NCBI GenBank assembly: GCA_002708905.1
Contig: PAPM01000035.1
Coordinates: 124,001-188,000 of the forward strand
From: Pseudomonadales bacterium
GTDB taxonomy: Bacteria; Pseudomonadota; Gammaproteobacteria; Pseudomonadales; Ketobacteraceae
Direction: 5' to 3'
Length of the DNA: 64,000 nt
Below are positions 47,828 through 56,782 of the stretch, piece by piece. Every line of letters starts with the position of its first letter. The stretch's first letter is position 1. Under the pieces are notes generated by a model. The model did not search any database, had not been told where the DNA came from, and was given only the letters and a program-made list of their open reading frames with translations. A program made the translations under genes and the position numbers.

Positions 47828-49464
47828 AAGTAGTAGCTGGGCTCTTCTTTGCTATTTCTGTCAATGGACTTGGGTTCTGCGTTCCATTCATTGAACACAT
47901 TTATCAGCCCTTGGGTCGATGGATCATGGGCCTGGGATTGGTCGGTGAAATTCTGACCGTAGCGTTTGCTGAGTTCAGTTCCCCAGTGGGTGAACGGGTT
48001 GATGTTCCAGATAATCGCCCTGCTGTAAGCAATGTGTTCATAGAGGGCCAACAGCTGGCCCAGGCTGCGGGGGGAGAGATTTTTCATGATAATGCTGGTT
48101 GAGGGTTTGTTGCCCGGAAGTGCTTGATCGTTAATGGGCAAATCACCGGTTTGAGTGGTGACGCTGTGGTTGCCCAGCATCAGTGCTTCGGTCTGGGCCA
48201 GACACTGCAGGAAGTTCTGGTGATTGCCCCCCTCAATGGGTTCTTTGGCAACGGCGATGAAGTCTGCCGGAATGGTATGGGTGCCCTGGTGCAGCAGTTG
48301 GAAATAGGTATGCTGGCTGCTGCTGCCGGCGGTACCCCAGATGACCGGCGCGGTTTGGTAGAGGACGGATTCGCCCATCATATCAATGGATTTGCCATTG
48401 GCTTCCATCAGGCAGTGTTGGATCAGGGCCGGTAGCAGCTCCAGGGATTCGTTGTAGGGCAGTAAGGCGTGATTGCTGGCACTCCAGAAATTGGTATACC
48501 AGACACTGAGCAGGGCCAATATGATCGGGGCGTTGTGATCCATCTCTTCCTGCAAAAAGTGTTGGTCCATCAGGTTGGCACCTGCCAACAGCTCTTCGAA
48601 GCGTTCCATCCCAATGGCCAGTGCCACCGGCAGCCCGGCAGAGGTCCATAAGGAATAACGGCCCGGCAACCAATCCCAGACAGAAAGAACATTATTTTCG
48701 TCCACGCCGAATTCGGTAGCGGCCAGCCTGTTACCGGTTATCGCGATAAAATGGCGCCGTAGTGCCGTCTGTGTACTGGACTGCTGCAGGATCCACTCTC
48801 TCGCAAGTTGCGCATTGGCGATGGTCTCCTGGGTGGAAAAACTTTTGCTGGAGATAATGAACAGGGTCGTGTCTGGCTGAATGTTACACAGCAGTTGTCG
48901 GAACTGTGCGGAATCTCCGTTGGAAATAAAGTGGATACGAATGGAATTGGTTTGGTATGCCCCCAGTGCCTTGTGAACAGCCTCGGCGTCATTGGCTGCA
49001 CCACCGACACCCAGGGTCACAACGTCTGCGATGGGTTTATCGCTCAACCCCCGCCAGCGCCAGGAGCGCACGTCGTTGCAGATGCGCTCCATTTTAAACA
49101 GATTGTCCCGGATCAATGAGGAAATGTCTTCCCCCGCAATGCTCTTCGGCGTCAGCGCTTTGTCCCTTAATGCGGTGTAAGGAATGGTTTGCAGGCCACA
49201 TTCCAGTTTCTCGCCGCGGGCCAGTTTGCGAATGGCCTCCGGAAGCTGCTGCGTCCTGGCCAGGCTGAAAAGGGTAGAAAGCACCTGCGCATCCAGGAAG
49301 TTTTTGGAGTAGTCGATGAACAGGTCATGGCTGCAAAGTGAGAAGTTATGGAAGCGGTGGGGCTGCTTTTTGAAAAGATCGGTTAAACGGGTGTTTAAAA
49401 AATCATGACGCAACACTTCGAGTTGCTTCCATTCGGGAGTGCTTGCGGGGTTCGGCATATCCAA
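47824..49464 (-). CDS. pgi: Glucose-6-phosphate isomerase
   Basis: Pgi interconverts glucose-6-phosphate and fructose-6-phosphate. The 546-residue product contains the family segments [15 protein letters not shown] (usually GIGGSxLGP in other Pgi), [26 protein letters not shown] and [14 protein letters not shown]. The GVGGAAND segment departs from the usual GIGGSDLGP, which is worth noting. Otherwise the Pgi architecture is complete. Stops of pgi and glgB interlock in the four bases CTAG. It is divergent from glgA, and an ANR box lies 67 bases upstream of its ATG. Confidence 0.9.
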   Translation of the reverse strand: MDMPNPASTPEWKQLEVLRHDFLNTRLTDLFKKQPHRFHNFSLCSHDLFIDYSKNFLDAQVLSTLFSLARTQQLPEAIRKLARGEKLECGLQTIPYTALRDKALTPKSIAGEDISSLIRDNLFKMERICNDVRSWRWRGLSDKPIADVVTLGVGGAANDAEAVHKALGAYQTNSIRIHFISNGDSAQFRQLLCNIQPDTTLFIISSKSFSTQETIANAQLAREWILQQSSTQTALRRHFIAITGNRLAATEFGVDENNVLSVWDWLPGRYSLWTSAGLPVALAIGMERFEELLAGANLMDQHFLQEEMDHNAPIILALLSVWYTNFWSASNHALLPYNESLELLPALIQHCLMEANGKSIDMMGESVLYQTAPVIWGTAGSSSQHTYFQLLHQGTHTIPADFIAVAKEPIEGGNHQNFLQCLAQTEALMLGNHSVTTQTGDLPINDQALPGNKPSTSIIMKNLSPRSLGQLLALYEHIAYSRAIIWNINPFTHWGTELSKRYGQNFTDQSQAHDPSTQGLINVFNEWNAEPKSIDRNSKEEPSYYF

Positions 49465-49524
49465 TATCCTAAGATTATTATTCAGCGTCCTGCTGGAGCA
49501 TAAAGATACAAAATGACAATTGGT

Positions 49525-49538
49525 TTGACGCCTATCAA
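49525..49538 (-). promoter_or_regulatory. Predicted ANR/FNR box upstream of pgi
   Basis: Read on the minus strand, TTGATAGGCGTCAA matches the ANR consensus TTGAT-N4-GTCAA at all ten defined positions. The centre (49531.5) lies 41.5 bases before 49490, the start implied by the possible -10 TATGCT (49502-49497), the class II activator distance for pgi. glgA on the other side starts 128 bases away. Confidence 0.65.
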
Positions 49539-49659
49539 GTTTAATGAATCCAGATTGCCCTTCGTCGGATTAATTTGTCATGATAGAGTAGTTTCGTAGT
49601 GCTAAATTTCATAAGTCCGGTTGCAGCGGGTTCTGCTCAGGTTTCACTTAAAGGTTCCA

Positions 49660-51099
49660 ATGAACATACTCTTTGTCACCAGTGAGGTGTTTCCTCTAAT
49701 TAAAACCGGTGGTCTGGCCGATGTTTCCTATTCGTTGCCCAAAGCATTGGAGCAATTGGGGCATCGGGTTACCGTCGTGATCCCGGGTTATCGGTCCGTT
49801 AAAAGCAAGTTGGGTGTGCCGGACACTCGCTATGTCCTGCAGGATGGCTTTCTGCGCCAGGATATTGTCCTGTCCGAATTCCGCTCCAGTCCGCTTGGCC
49901 TGCCTCTGTTGTTGGTAGAATCCGAGTCCCTGTTTGACCGTGATGGTGGGCCTTATGAGCGAGGTAATGGGGAAGCCTGGGCCGATAATGCTGACCGCTT
50001 TGCCCAGTTTTGCCGGGTGGTGGTAGCCTGGTTGACCAACCAGGAGTTGGAGCACGAAGCCTATGATGTGGTGCATTGTAATGACTGGCAGACCGGTCTG
50101 ATTCCTGCATTACTGAGCTTGCACCACCTTCCCATCAAGACGGTTTTTACAATTCATAATCTGGCCTATCAGGGCGTTTTTGATCGTGCCGTGTTCCAGC
50201 AATTACAATTGCCGGAGCCCTGGTGGCACATGGATGCCCTGGAATTCTACGGCAATTTTTCCTTCCTCAAAGCGGGGATCGTCTATTCGGATTGGGTGAC
50301 CACTGTCAGTCCAACCTATGCGGACGAAATTCTTCGGGAGCCCGCGGCTTGCGGTATGGCCGGCCTGTTGCAACACCATCAGCGTAAGTTGGTGGGGATT
50401 CTGAATGGAGCGGACTACCAGGTGTGGGATCCCAAAACCGATCACCATATCCTGTTTCATTACGACAGCCAGAATCTGGAGCAGAAACAGAAGAACAAGC
50501 TGGATCTGCAACACATCACAGGGTTACGCCTCAGCAAGTCTGCGCCCTTGATCGGGCTGGTGAGCCGGCTGGTGGAGCAGAAGGGGATCGATTGGGTGGT
50601 GGCGGCCATCGAAGCCACGCAGGGGGAGAAGGTGCAATGGGTGATTCTGGGCAATGGCACGCCGCTGTATGAGCAACAATTGCGTGCCCTGGCGCAAGCC
50701 CATCCCAAAACGATTGCGGTCACCATTGGCTATGATGAGGAACTTGCCCACCGGATTGAGGCGGGTAGTGACCTCTTCGCCATGCCTTCCCGCTACGAGC
50801 CCTGTGGCCTGAATCAGATCTATAGTTTACGGTATGGCACATTGCCCATTGTCAGGCGTACCGGCGGTCTGGCGGATACGGTAGTGGATGTGGACGATGC
50901 GTCCCTGGAGCAGGGCACAGCAACCGGGTTTGTGTTTGAGGAGCCGGAGGCTCAGGCATTCCTGGCAACGGTAATGCGGGCGATTGGAATGTACCGTAAG
51001 CGCAAAACCTGGGAGCGTATTCAACAAACGGCCATGGCCCAGCGCTTTGACTGGGAACACAGTGCCCAGTCCTATCTTGAACTCTATGAACAGGAGTAG
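49660..51099 (+). CDS. glgA: Glycogen synthase
   Basis: GlgA adds glucose from ADP-glucose to the growing glycogen chain (GT5). The ATG at 49660, preceded by AAAGG, gives 479 residues; the frame extends 13 codons upstream to a TTG. The substrate-binding KTGGLADV is at residues 15-22 and the C-terminal active-site segment SRYEPCGLNQIYSLRYG lies near 373-389 with the catalytic Glu. Length matches the family. The PfkB kinase starts four bases downstream, so the two form one operon. Confidence 0.95.
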   Translation: MNILFVTSEVFPLIKTGGLADVSYSLPKALEQLGHRVTVVIPGYRSVKSKLGVPDTRYVLQDGFLRQDIVLSEFRSSPLGLPLLLVESESLFDRDGGPYERGNGEAWADNADRFAQFCRVVVAWLTNQELEHEAYDVVHCNDWQTGLIPALLSLHHLPIKTVFTIHNLAYQGVFDRAVFQQLQLPEPWWHMDALEFYGNFSFLKAGIVYSDWVTTVSPTYADEILREPAACGMAGLLQHHQRKLVGILNGADYQVWDPKTDHHILFHYDSQNLEQKQKNKLDLQHITGLRLSKSAPLIGLVSRLVEQKGIDWVVAAIEATQGEKVQWVILGNGTPLYEQQLRALAQAHPKTIAVTIGYDEELAHRIEAGSDLFAMPSRYEPCGLNQIYSLRYGTLPIVRRTGGLADTVVDVDDASLEQGTATGFVFEEPEAQAFLATVMRAIGMYRKRKTWERIQQTAMAQRFDWEHSAQSYLELYEQE

Positions 51100-51103
51100 C
51101 TGA

Positions 51104-52093
51104 ATGGCCTATGACATTGTGGCGATTGGCAGTGCCACCGTAGATCAGTTTGCAGAAACCGATTCTGAATTGATCCGGATTGAAACCCCCACCATGCAGG
51201 AAAAGCTCATTGCTTTTCCTTTGGGCAGCAAAATACTGGTTAAAGAACTAAACCTGGCGGTCGGTGGCGGTGGCACCAACTGTGCTGTCACGTTCTCCCG
51301 ACTGGGTTTGAAAACGGCCTACCTGGGCAAAGTCGGAGATGATGGCAATGGTGATTTTGTCATTCGTACCCTGCAGAGTGAGCACATCGATTTTATCGGC
51401 CCTCGGAAAGGCACCACCGGAATTTCCGTGATTCTGAACAGTTTTGCCCACGACAGAACCATCCTTGCTTTCAAAGGCTGCAATAACAGTTTGCATCTCG
51501 ATGAGATCAAGCCCTTCGAGACCCGCTGGGTCTACCTCGCCAGCATGCTTGGTGAAAGTTTTGACACCATCGTTTCTTTGTTGGCGCAACATGAGTTCCG
51601 GGTCGCCTTTAACCCCAGTAACTATCAGGCTGAGCTGGGCTATAAAGCGTTGCAGCCTTTGTTGGAGAAAGTGGAAATTCTGGTCATGAATCTGGAAGAG
51701 GCCTGCAAATTTTTGGGCCTGATCTACCAGGAGCGCCCTGAGGCCCGCGAGCTTTTGCTGAAATTAGCTGAGCTGCCACCGCGGATTTTTGTGATCACCG
51801 ATGGCGCTGAAGGTGTGCACGTATACGATGGCGAATGCTATTACCGTGCCTGGCCGCGGGACAATCTCGAGGTGTTGGAAACCACCGGTGCCGGTGATGC
51901 CTTTGCCTCAACCTTCACGGCCGCCTGTTTGTTGGATGAGCCGATCGAGCAAGCGATTCATCTGGGAATGACCAATGCCGAGTCTGTGTTGGTGCACCAA
52001 GGCGCGAAGGAAAAACTGCTTTCCCGGCAAGAGCTGTATCAACAGGCGCAATCCATACAGCGTAAGATGGAAAAAGAAGTAATGGGGAACTGA
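51104..52093 (+). CDS. PfkB-family sugar or nucleoside kinase
   Basis: This is an ATP-dependent kinase of the ribokinase/PfkB fold. The 329-residue product has the N-terminal substrate motif GGGGTNCAVTFSRLG (near 49-63) and the C-terminal ATP/anion-hole motif TTGAGDAFAS (near 260-269) with its catalytic Asp. AGGAG sits seven bases before the ATG. Substrate is not readable; fructose-6-phosphate, fructose, ribose or adenosine are possible. Being downstream of glgA and near pgi, a glycolytic role is plausible, as no phosphofructokinase gene is visible in the island. Confidence 0.88.
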   Translation: MAYDIVAIGSATVDQFAETDSELIRIETPTMQEKLIAFPLGSKILVKELNLAVGGGGTNCAVTFSRLGLKTAYLGKVGDDGNGDFVIRTLQSEHIDFIGPRKGTTGISVILNSFAHDRTILAFKGCNNSLHLDEIKPFETRWVYLASMLGESFDTIVSLLAQHEFRVAFNPSNYQAELGYKALQPLLEKVEILVMNLEEACKFLGLIYQERPEARELLLKLAELPPRIFVITDGAEGVHVYDGECYYRAWPRDNLEVLETTGAGDAFASTFTAACLLDEPIEQAIHLGMTNAESVLVHQGAKEKLLSRQELYQQAQSIQRKMEKEVMGN

Positions 52094-52102
52094 ACCGAGA
52101 AC

Positions 52103-53512
52103 TTACAGCTTGCTGGCCCTGGCCAGGAATTGATTGCGCTCATTTTGGTCCGGAATATGACGGGCCAACGCTTCCACCAGGTCCTGCAAAGCAGGGTGCT
52201 GCTTGCTCATTTTCTTCACCAACCGGCTGGCCAACGGGCCCACGTGATACGCCAGAATGTCAGTAATCTGTTGTTGTTGGGATTCGGTAATGGCAGAAGC
52301 GGCCATTTGGGTGGGTTGGTCTGCTGAACTCAACGAGTGCGATGTTAGTCCGGCATTTAACCCGGCATGGGATCCACTGAGTGATTCCACTTTGGAGATC
52401 CCGCTTTTTTCCACCGACTGCATAAACTGACTGCGTTCATCCTCGTTGGGAATATGGCGGGTGAGGTTCGCCATCAATTGATCCAGGTTGGAGGCCGAGC
52501 GGCTGTTTTTGCGCACCAATAACTTAGCCATCGGTCCGACAAATCTCGCTAGCGAATGCTCCAGTGACTGCAGCAGGTCGTCGCTCCACTGGGAGGATGA
52601 AAATGCATTCGCTTCCGCTGGTGCCTGGGCCACATATTTATCCGGCCTATAATTATCCGGTTTGGGAAAATGGGCGGTGGTAGCCAGAGTGAGGTCCATA
52701 TCCTCGATGGACTTCAATTGGGTAATAAACTGGGCGCTGGACTGGAAACGTTGCTTGGCATCCGGTTGCAGGGCGCGTTCCAGAATCGGCTTGATGGAGC
52801 GGATGCTCTGGCTGGACAGGTGGCGTGCGGAATTCAGCTTTTCCAGGTTCTGGGCCAGGCTCAGATCCCTTGAGGGGCGATCCCGGGTCAGCAGCTCATA
52901 AAAAAGAACGCCGACACTATACAGGTCGGAACGGGTATCCACCTGATGGCCCTGCAGGCCCTCCGGGGACATGTAGTTCGGGGTACCCACCATAAAACCG
53001 GTGCTGGTCAGCTCAGAGGTGTCCAGCCTGGCAACACCAAAATCAGAGACTTTAACGGTGCCGTTTTCCAGCAATATGATGTTGGCCGGTTTGATATCCC
53101 GATGCACGATGCCTTTCTCATGGGCATGGCCCAGTGCCTCAAGCACCTGAATACAAATGTCGGTGGCGGAGGGCAATGAAATGAAGGTATCGCTCCTGAG
53201 GTGCGCTTTCAGCTCGATGCCTTCCACAAATTCCATCACGATATAGGGTGCACCATCACTACCGAAATCAAAGATGGTCACGATGTTCGGATGCAGACAG
53301 CGGGCGGCGGCCTTTGCCTCCTGCAGAAAGCGTACTTCCAGATCCGCGCCGTGTTCGCCTTGCCGCAGGTGCTCATGGAGCACCTTGATGGCCACAGTAC
53401 GTTCAATCTGACTGTCCTGGGCTTTGTATACCACACCCATGGCACCGCTGCCGAGGATACGTTCGATATCGTATTTTGCTATGCGTTGTGGTGGCAAATG
53501 ACCGCTGCTCAT
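52103..53512 (-). CDS. Serine/threonine protein kinase with duplicated C-terminal module
   Basis: This soluble Hanks-type kinase has 469 residues. The catalytic core (about 14-275) has the Gly-rich loop GSGAMG at 21-26, the ATP Lys43, the HRD Asp139, DFG at 157-159 and APE-like SPEG near 182-185, so it should be active. No membrane helix is present. The tail contains two related modules at about 314-366 and 413-465, each with GP-(ML)-A-(KS)-x-LV and RHIP-(ND)-x-(DN)-ER-x-QF. I do not recognise the module's function. The haem-receptor gene ends two bases upstream, so the pair is co-transcribed. Confidence 0.9.
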   Translation of the reverse strand: MSSGHLPPQRIAKYDIERILGSGAMGVVYKAQDSQIERTVAIKVLHEHLRQGEHGADLEVRFLQEAKAAARCLHPNIVTIFDFGSDGAPYIVMEFVEGIELKAHLRSDTFISLPSATDICIQVLEALGHAHEKGIVHRDIKPANIILLENGTVKVSDFGVARLDTSELTSTGFMVGTPNYMSPEGLQGHQVDTRSDLYSVGVLFYELLTRDRPSRDLSLAQNLEKLNSARHLSSQSIRSIKPILERALQPDAKQRFQSSAQFITQLKSIEDMDLTLATTAHFPKPDNYRPDKYVAQAPAEANAFSSSQWSDDLLQSLEHSLARFVGPMAKLLVRKNSRSASNLDQLMANLTRHIPNEDERSQFMQSVEKSGISKVESLSGSHAGLNAGLTSHSLSSADQPTQMAASAITESQQQQITDILAYHVGPLASRLVKKMSKQHPALQDLVEALARHIPDQNERNQFLARASKL

Positions 53513-53514
53513 AG

Positions 53515-54396
53515 TTAATCGATGGTTTCATCCAGCATCTGCACGGCATTACTCAGACTGCGGTGCATGCGGTTGAACGATCGGCCCAGGGATGAAATCT
53601 CATCATTACCTTTCACCGCCAGTTCTTCTACGTTGAGATTCCCCAGACTGATTTCATCCGCTTTGCTGGACATGGCTTGTACCGGTTTGATAACGATAAA
53701 GTGTAGCAGCAGGTTGAGGATGATGGCGATGATGACGAAGATACCGATCAATGCCCCCATAAAGGTGTAGAACGTCTGGTCTGCTCGGGCCAGGGGCAGG
53801 GACATGGGTACTGATACGATCTGGGCACCGATGGTTTCATTCAGTTTCCAGCCAAAACCATTGCTGGAGCCATAGGTTTCGATCAACGTGGCAGGCGCCT
53901 CAGCGGGTGTATTGTGGCAAGCCAGGCAGCCTGGATTCTTGATCGTAATTGGCCGGCCCAGATACAGTTGCGGCCCGGTGGGGGTTTCCCTCTCGCCAAT
54001 CAACTCCTCTTCATCCGGATGTTTGCGGAACTGATTCACGATATCCGCTTCCCACTCGGTAACCCGGTTGGCCGGGTTGGTGGGATTCAGAGCAGCTTCT
54101 TTGTAGCTGTAATCCGCGTGGGATTGTTGCAAGGTTTTTATGTATTGAGCGGCGGCGTAGGCAGGTACGGTCTGCGGAATAAACTGACGACGTTGCTGCA
54201 CCTTCAGCAGCGGGCGCACCTCGTTGACGGTATAGGCGCGAACGGCAACCGCGCTTTCCATCATAATTCGCGCCATATCCAGGACTTCCTCCCGGGCATT
54301 CTGCTGCAGAATTTTATAGCTGACAAAGCCGGAGACCAGCAGACCAATCAGGGTGGTGGCGAACAAGACAAGGTTGAACTTTAAGCGTAATCCCAT
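53515..54396 (-). CDS. c-type haem (DUF3365/Tll0287-like) receptor with HAMP, no output domain
   Basis: The 293-residue product has an N-terminal membrane helix (about 7-28) and a periplasmic DUF3365-like domain with a c-type haem motif Cys157-x-x-Cys160-His161. A second helix (about 212-235) and a cytoplasmic HAMP domain (about 236-290) complete it, and it then ends. No kinase, cyclase or MCP part follows. Such haem domains are known as redox or gas sensors in some kinases. The obvious output is the Ser/Thr kinase encoded two bases downstream, but this is inference. It begins 12 bases after the lipoprotein gene. Confidence 0.85.
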   Translation of the reverse strand: MGLRLKFNLVLFATTLIGLLVSGFVSYKILQQNAREEVLDMARIMMESAVAVRAYTVNEVRPLLKVQQRRQFIPQTVPAYAAAQYIKTLQQSHADYSYKEAALNPTNPANRVTEWEADIVNQFRKHPDEEELIGERETPTGPQLYLGRPITIKNPGCLACHNTPAEAPATLIETYGSSNGFGWKLNETIGAQIVSVPMSLPLARADQTFYTFMGALIGIFVIIAIILNLLLHFIVIKPVQAMSSKADEISLGNLNVEELAVKGNDEISSLGRSFNRMHRSLSNAVQMLDETID

Positions 54397-54408
54397 GGGT
54401 TGCTCCGG

Positions 54409-55320
54409 TTATCGTGCGCTGACTTTTTGGTTGCAGGTTTCCCAAGCAGCAAGCGCCTGCGGGAAATTGGCAACCGAAATGGTTTGAGATTGGGTTTCCG
54501 TCATGGGCCAGGTGGGCCAGAATCCCAGGGCAACCCGGACGCTGTCCGATGCTTTAAGTGCATTGGTAAGTTGCTGTTTTTGTTTTGAGATCGAGATTTT
54601 AGTGTCTTTGACTATGGATTCCAACGGAATGTGAATCCCGTTACTGAGGAAGAGCCCGGTATCAGGATAGGTCATATCAATGTCCGACTTGGTCTCCACT
54701 ATCCAGGAGTCCTTACTCAGCCGCAGAGACAGGGGGGTTGTGCCTGTCCCGTCGTTCATGGTCACCGGTACAGTTTGGAGGCTGCAGCTATCCTGGTTGC
54801 TGGAAAGAACCCAGCTGTTTCCGATGGTGATCGGCAGCTGATCCAGGGTAAATTCAATCGGCGTCGGGATTTGGGGGAGGGTGGCCACCGGTTCAGGTGC
54901 GATTGCGGTTTCGGGCTCAACCGGCTTTTCTTCAGCTTGGACAACAAGGTCTTTTGTTTCGGCTTCAAGAGTCGGTTTTTCAGGTGCAGGCGGTGGCGTT
55001 TCCTTTGGGGGGCGCAAAGGCGTGCTTGGCTTGTACTTCGGGGCATCCTCCCCGGTAGGCAGAACCGGCTTTTGCGCCGGTTGGCGGCTGGCCGCTTCAG
55101 CATCCTGCTTGAGCACCTCCTCGAATGGGATAGCCTTGTATTCATAGGGCTCAGGTTTGGTTTCAGTAGCCGTCACCACGGCTGGTTCCGGTTCTGCGGG
55201 CTTGCTACTGGTTTCAGCGACAGGTTTGGCCGGTTGGCTGGCGCAGCCGGTCAGTAAGCCCCCTCCTGACACTAGATACAAAGATATCGCGTAAACAACG
55301 GGCCTGATTGCCTGGTTCAT
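54409..55320 (-). CDS. Predicted lipoprotein, function unknown
   Basis: The 303-residue product has a lipoprotein signal with the lipobox LLTGC near residue 25. A Pro/Glu/Ala/Thr-rich linker (about 28-150) is followed by a folded domain of about 150 residues with Cys in SCSLQT and ETCNQK that could pair. I do not recognise the domain. It begins the lipoprotein-haem receptor-Ser/Thr kinase operon, 12 bases from the receptor gene. A periplasmic or outer-membrane partner for the receptor is possible by context only. Confidence 0.75.
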   Translation of the reverse strand: MNQAIRPVVYAISLYLVSGGGLLTGCASQPAKPVAETSSKPAEPEPAVVTATETKPEPYEYKAIPFEEVLKQDAEAASRQPAQKPVLPTGEDAPKYKPSTPLRPPKETPPPAPEKPTLEAETKDLVVQAEEKPVEPETAIAPEPVATLPQIPTPIEFTLDQLPITIGNSWVLSSNQDSCSLQTVPVTMNDGTGTTPLSLRLSKDSWIVETKSDIDMTYPDTGLFLSNGIHIPLESIVKDTKISISKQKQQLTNALKASDSVRVALGFWPTWPMTETQSQTISVANFPQALAAWETCNQKVSAR

Positions 55321-55428
55321 GGGTATCGTCCGGTGATTATTAGTATACGAATGAGGATAAGATGTCCTGATATATAGTGGCTAATAGTCGTTCATTTGTA
55401 AAACGTAAAAATGCACAGTTCTGAAGGG

Positions 55429-56772
55429 TTAGAGTAACCCTTCCCGCTTCACTTCAAAATATTTGTTTATCAGTGCCACCGGCATCAACTGTGGCGTGCT
55501 GTTCACAGTGTGTATGCCGGAATGATTGAAAGAGCGGGTGACTGCCTGGCGCCGCTCCAGATACAGTTTGGTCCCGGTGTAGCGCAGGGCATCCTGGAAC
55601 TGATGGATGGGCTTCTCCAATAGTTCATGCAGTTCAGGTTCCTCCAGATTGGCGACCATCACCAGGTGCTTTTTACGCAACAGCGATAATGCGGGTTTGA
55701 GATCGTCCACGTTCTCGTCGCGGATATTGGATAACAGAACCACCAATGCCCGTTTGTTATGGCGGGTCATCAGAGCGCGGATGGCCGTGTTGTAATCACT
55801 GGCCCGGGTGCTGGCATCCACGTCATAGACGCAATTGAGAATTTTCGAGAGGTTGGCCACCCCTTTCACCGGTTTCAGCCAGCGATCATCCCCACCGAAG
55901 CTGAGCAGGCCGACCGCATCCCCTTGTTTCAGGGCGGCATAACTCATCAGCAGCATGGCATTCAGTGCATGATCCAGATGACTGTGGTCGCCATCCTTTG
56001 AGCGCATGCGGCGTCCGCAGTCGATCAGGAACAGGATCTGTTGATCCTTTTCATCCTGGTATTCCTTGGAAATGAGTTTGCGCAGTCGGGCACTGGCGTT
56101 CCAGTCAATCTGGCGCAGGCTGTCCCCCTGGCGGAATTCCCGCAGCTGCTGGAATTCCATGCCTTCGCCCCGGCGCTGTTGCTGCCGAATACCCAATTGG
56201 GAAGACTGCTGTTCCATGGACATCATGGCGTAGTTGGAGACAGCGGCAAAATTGGGGAAGACTTTAACCTCACTGGTATCACCCAGCAGCAGGCGTCGTT
56301 GCCAGAACCCCATGGGTGAGAGCAGCAGCAGGTCAGTCAGGCCAAACTGGTGATTGCCCCGTTGCTTGGCCCTTACCCGATAAGTGAATTCGGTGCCGCG
56401 ACGGGGCTGGAGTTGGCCTGGTTGATGGGCAAACTCAGCATCACACTCACCGGGATAGTGGTCAAACACTTCGACATTTACCGTGCGGCGGTAGCGGTGC
56501 AGAATCTGCAATTCCACCTGGGACCAAACGCCCAGGGCCAGGGATTCGCTGTGGCTGCGGCGTACAGTGGGGGCCGACAGTCTCCACACAGCGATAATGT
56601 CAAACAGAATCAGAAACAACAGGGTGGCGGTGCTGATCTGCCACAGCTTTTCAATCTGGTCCTGCCAGTCCGGTTGGTTCCAGCCGGACGGCAGCCATTG
56701 GTTCAACGCGGCGGCCAACCCCAACAGGGTCCAACCAAGTGCAAACCAGAGCAGGCGTTTGGTGGGTCTCAT
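55429..56772 (-). CDS. DUF58 family protein
   Basis: DUF58 proteins accompany MoxR ATPases and carry a VWA-like fold. The 447-residue product has two N-terminal membrane helices (about 7-27 and 45-65) and the DUF58 core with EFQQLREFRQGDSLRQIDW (near 207-225) and a VWA-like ILFLIDCGRRM near 248. It starts 10 bases after the moxR stop. The function of the MoxR-DUF58 pair is thought to be chaperone-like assembly, not proven here. It is the last gene of the RDD-to-DUF58 operon. Confidence 0.9.
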   Translation of the reverse strand: MRPTKRLLWFALGWTLLGLAAALNQWLPSGWNQPDWQDQIEKLWQISTATLLFLILFDIIAVWRLSAPTVRRSHSESLALGVWSQVELQILHRYRRTVNVEVFDHYPGECDAEFAHQPGQLQPRRGTEFTYRVRAKQRGNHQFGLTDLLLLSPMGFWQRRLLLGDTSEVKVFPNFAAVSNYAMMSMEQQSSQLGIRQQQRRGEGMEFQQLREFRQGDSLRQIDWNASARLRKLISKEYQDEKDQQILFLIDCGRRMRSKDGDHSHLDHALNAMLLMSYAALKQGDAVGLLSFGGDDRWLKPVKGVANLSKILNCVYDVDASTRASDYNTAIRALMTRHNKRALVVLLSNIRDENVDDLKPALSLLRKKHLVMVANLEEPELHELLEKPIHQFQDALRYTGTKLYLERRQAVTRSFNHSGIHTVNSTPQLMPVALINKYFEVKREGLL

Positions 56773-56782
56773 GAGTCTTCCG

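Noticed and set aside
52112-52125. CTGGCC-ct-GGCCAG palindrome near the pfkB and kinase stops
   Set aside because: The loop is only two bases and the arms lie within coding sequence of the kinase; no U-run follows.
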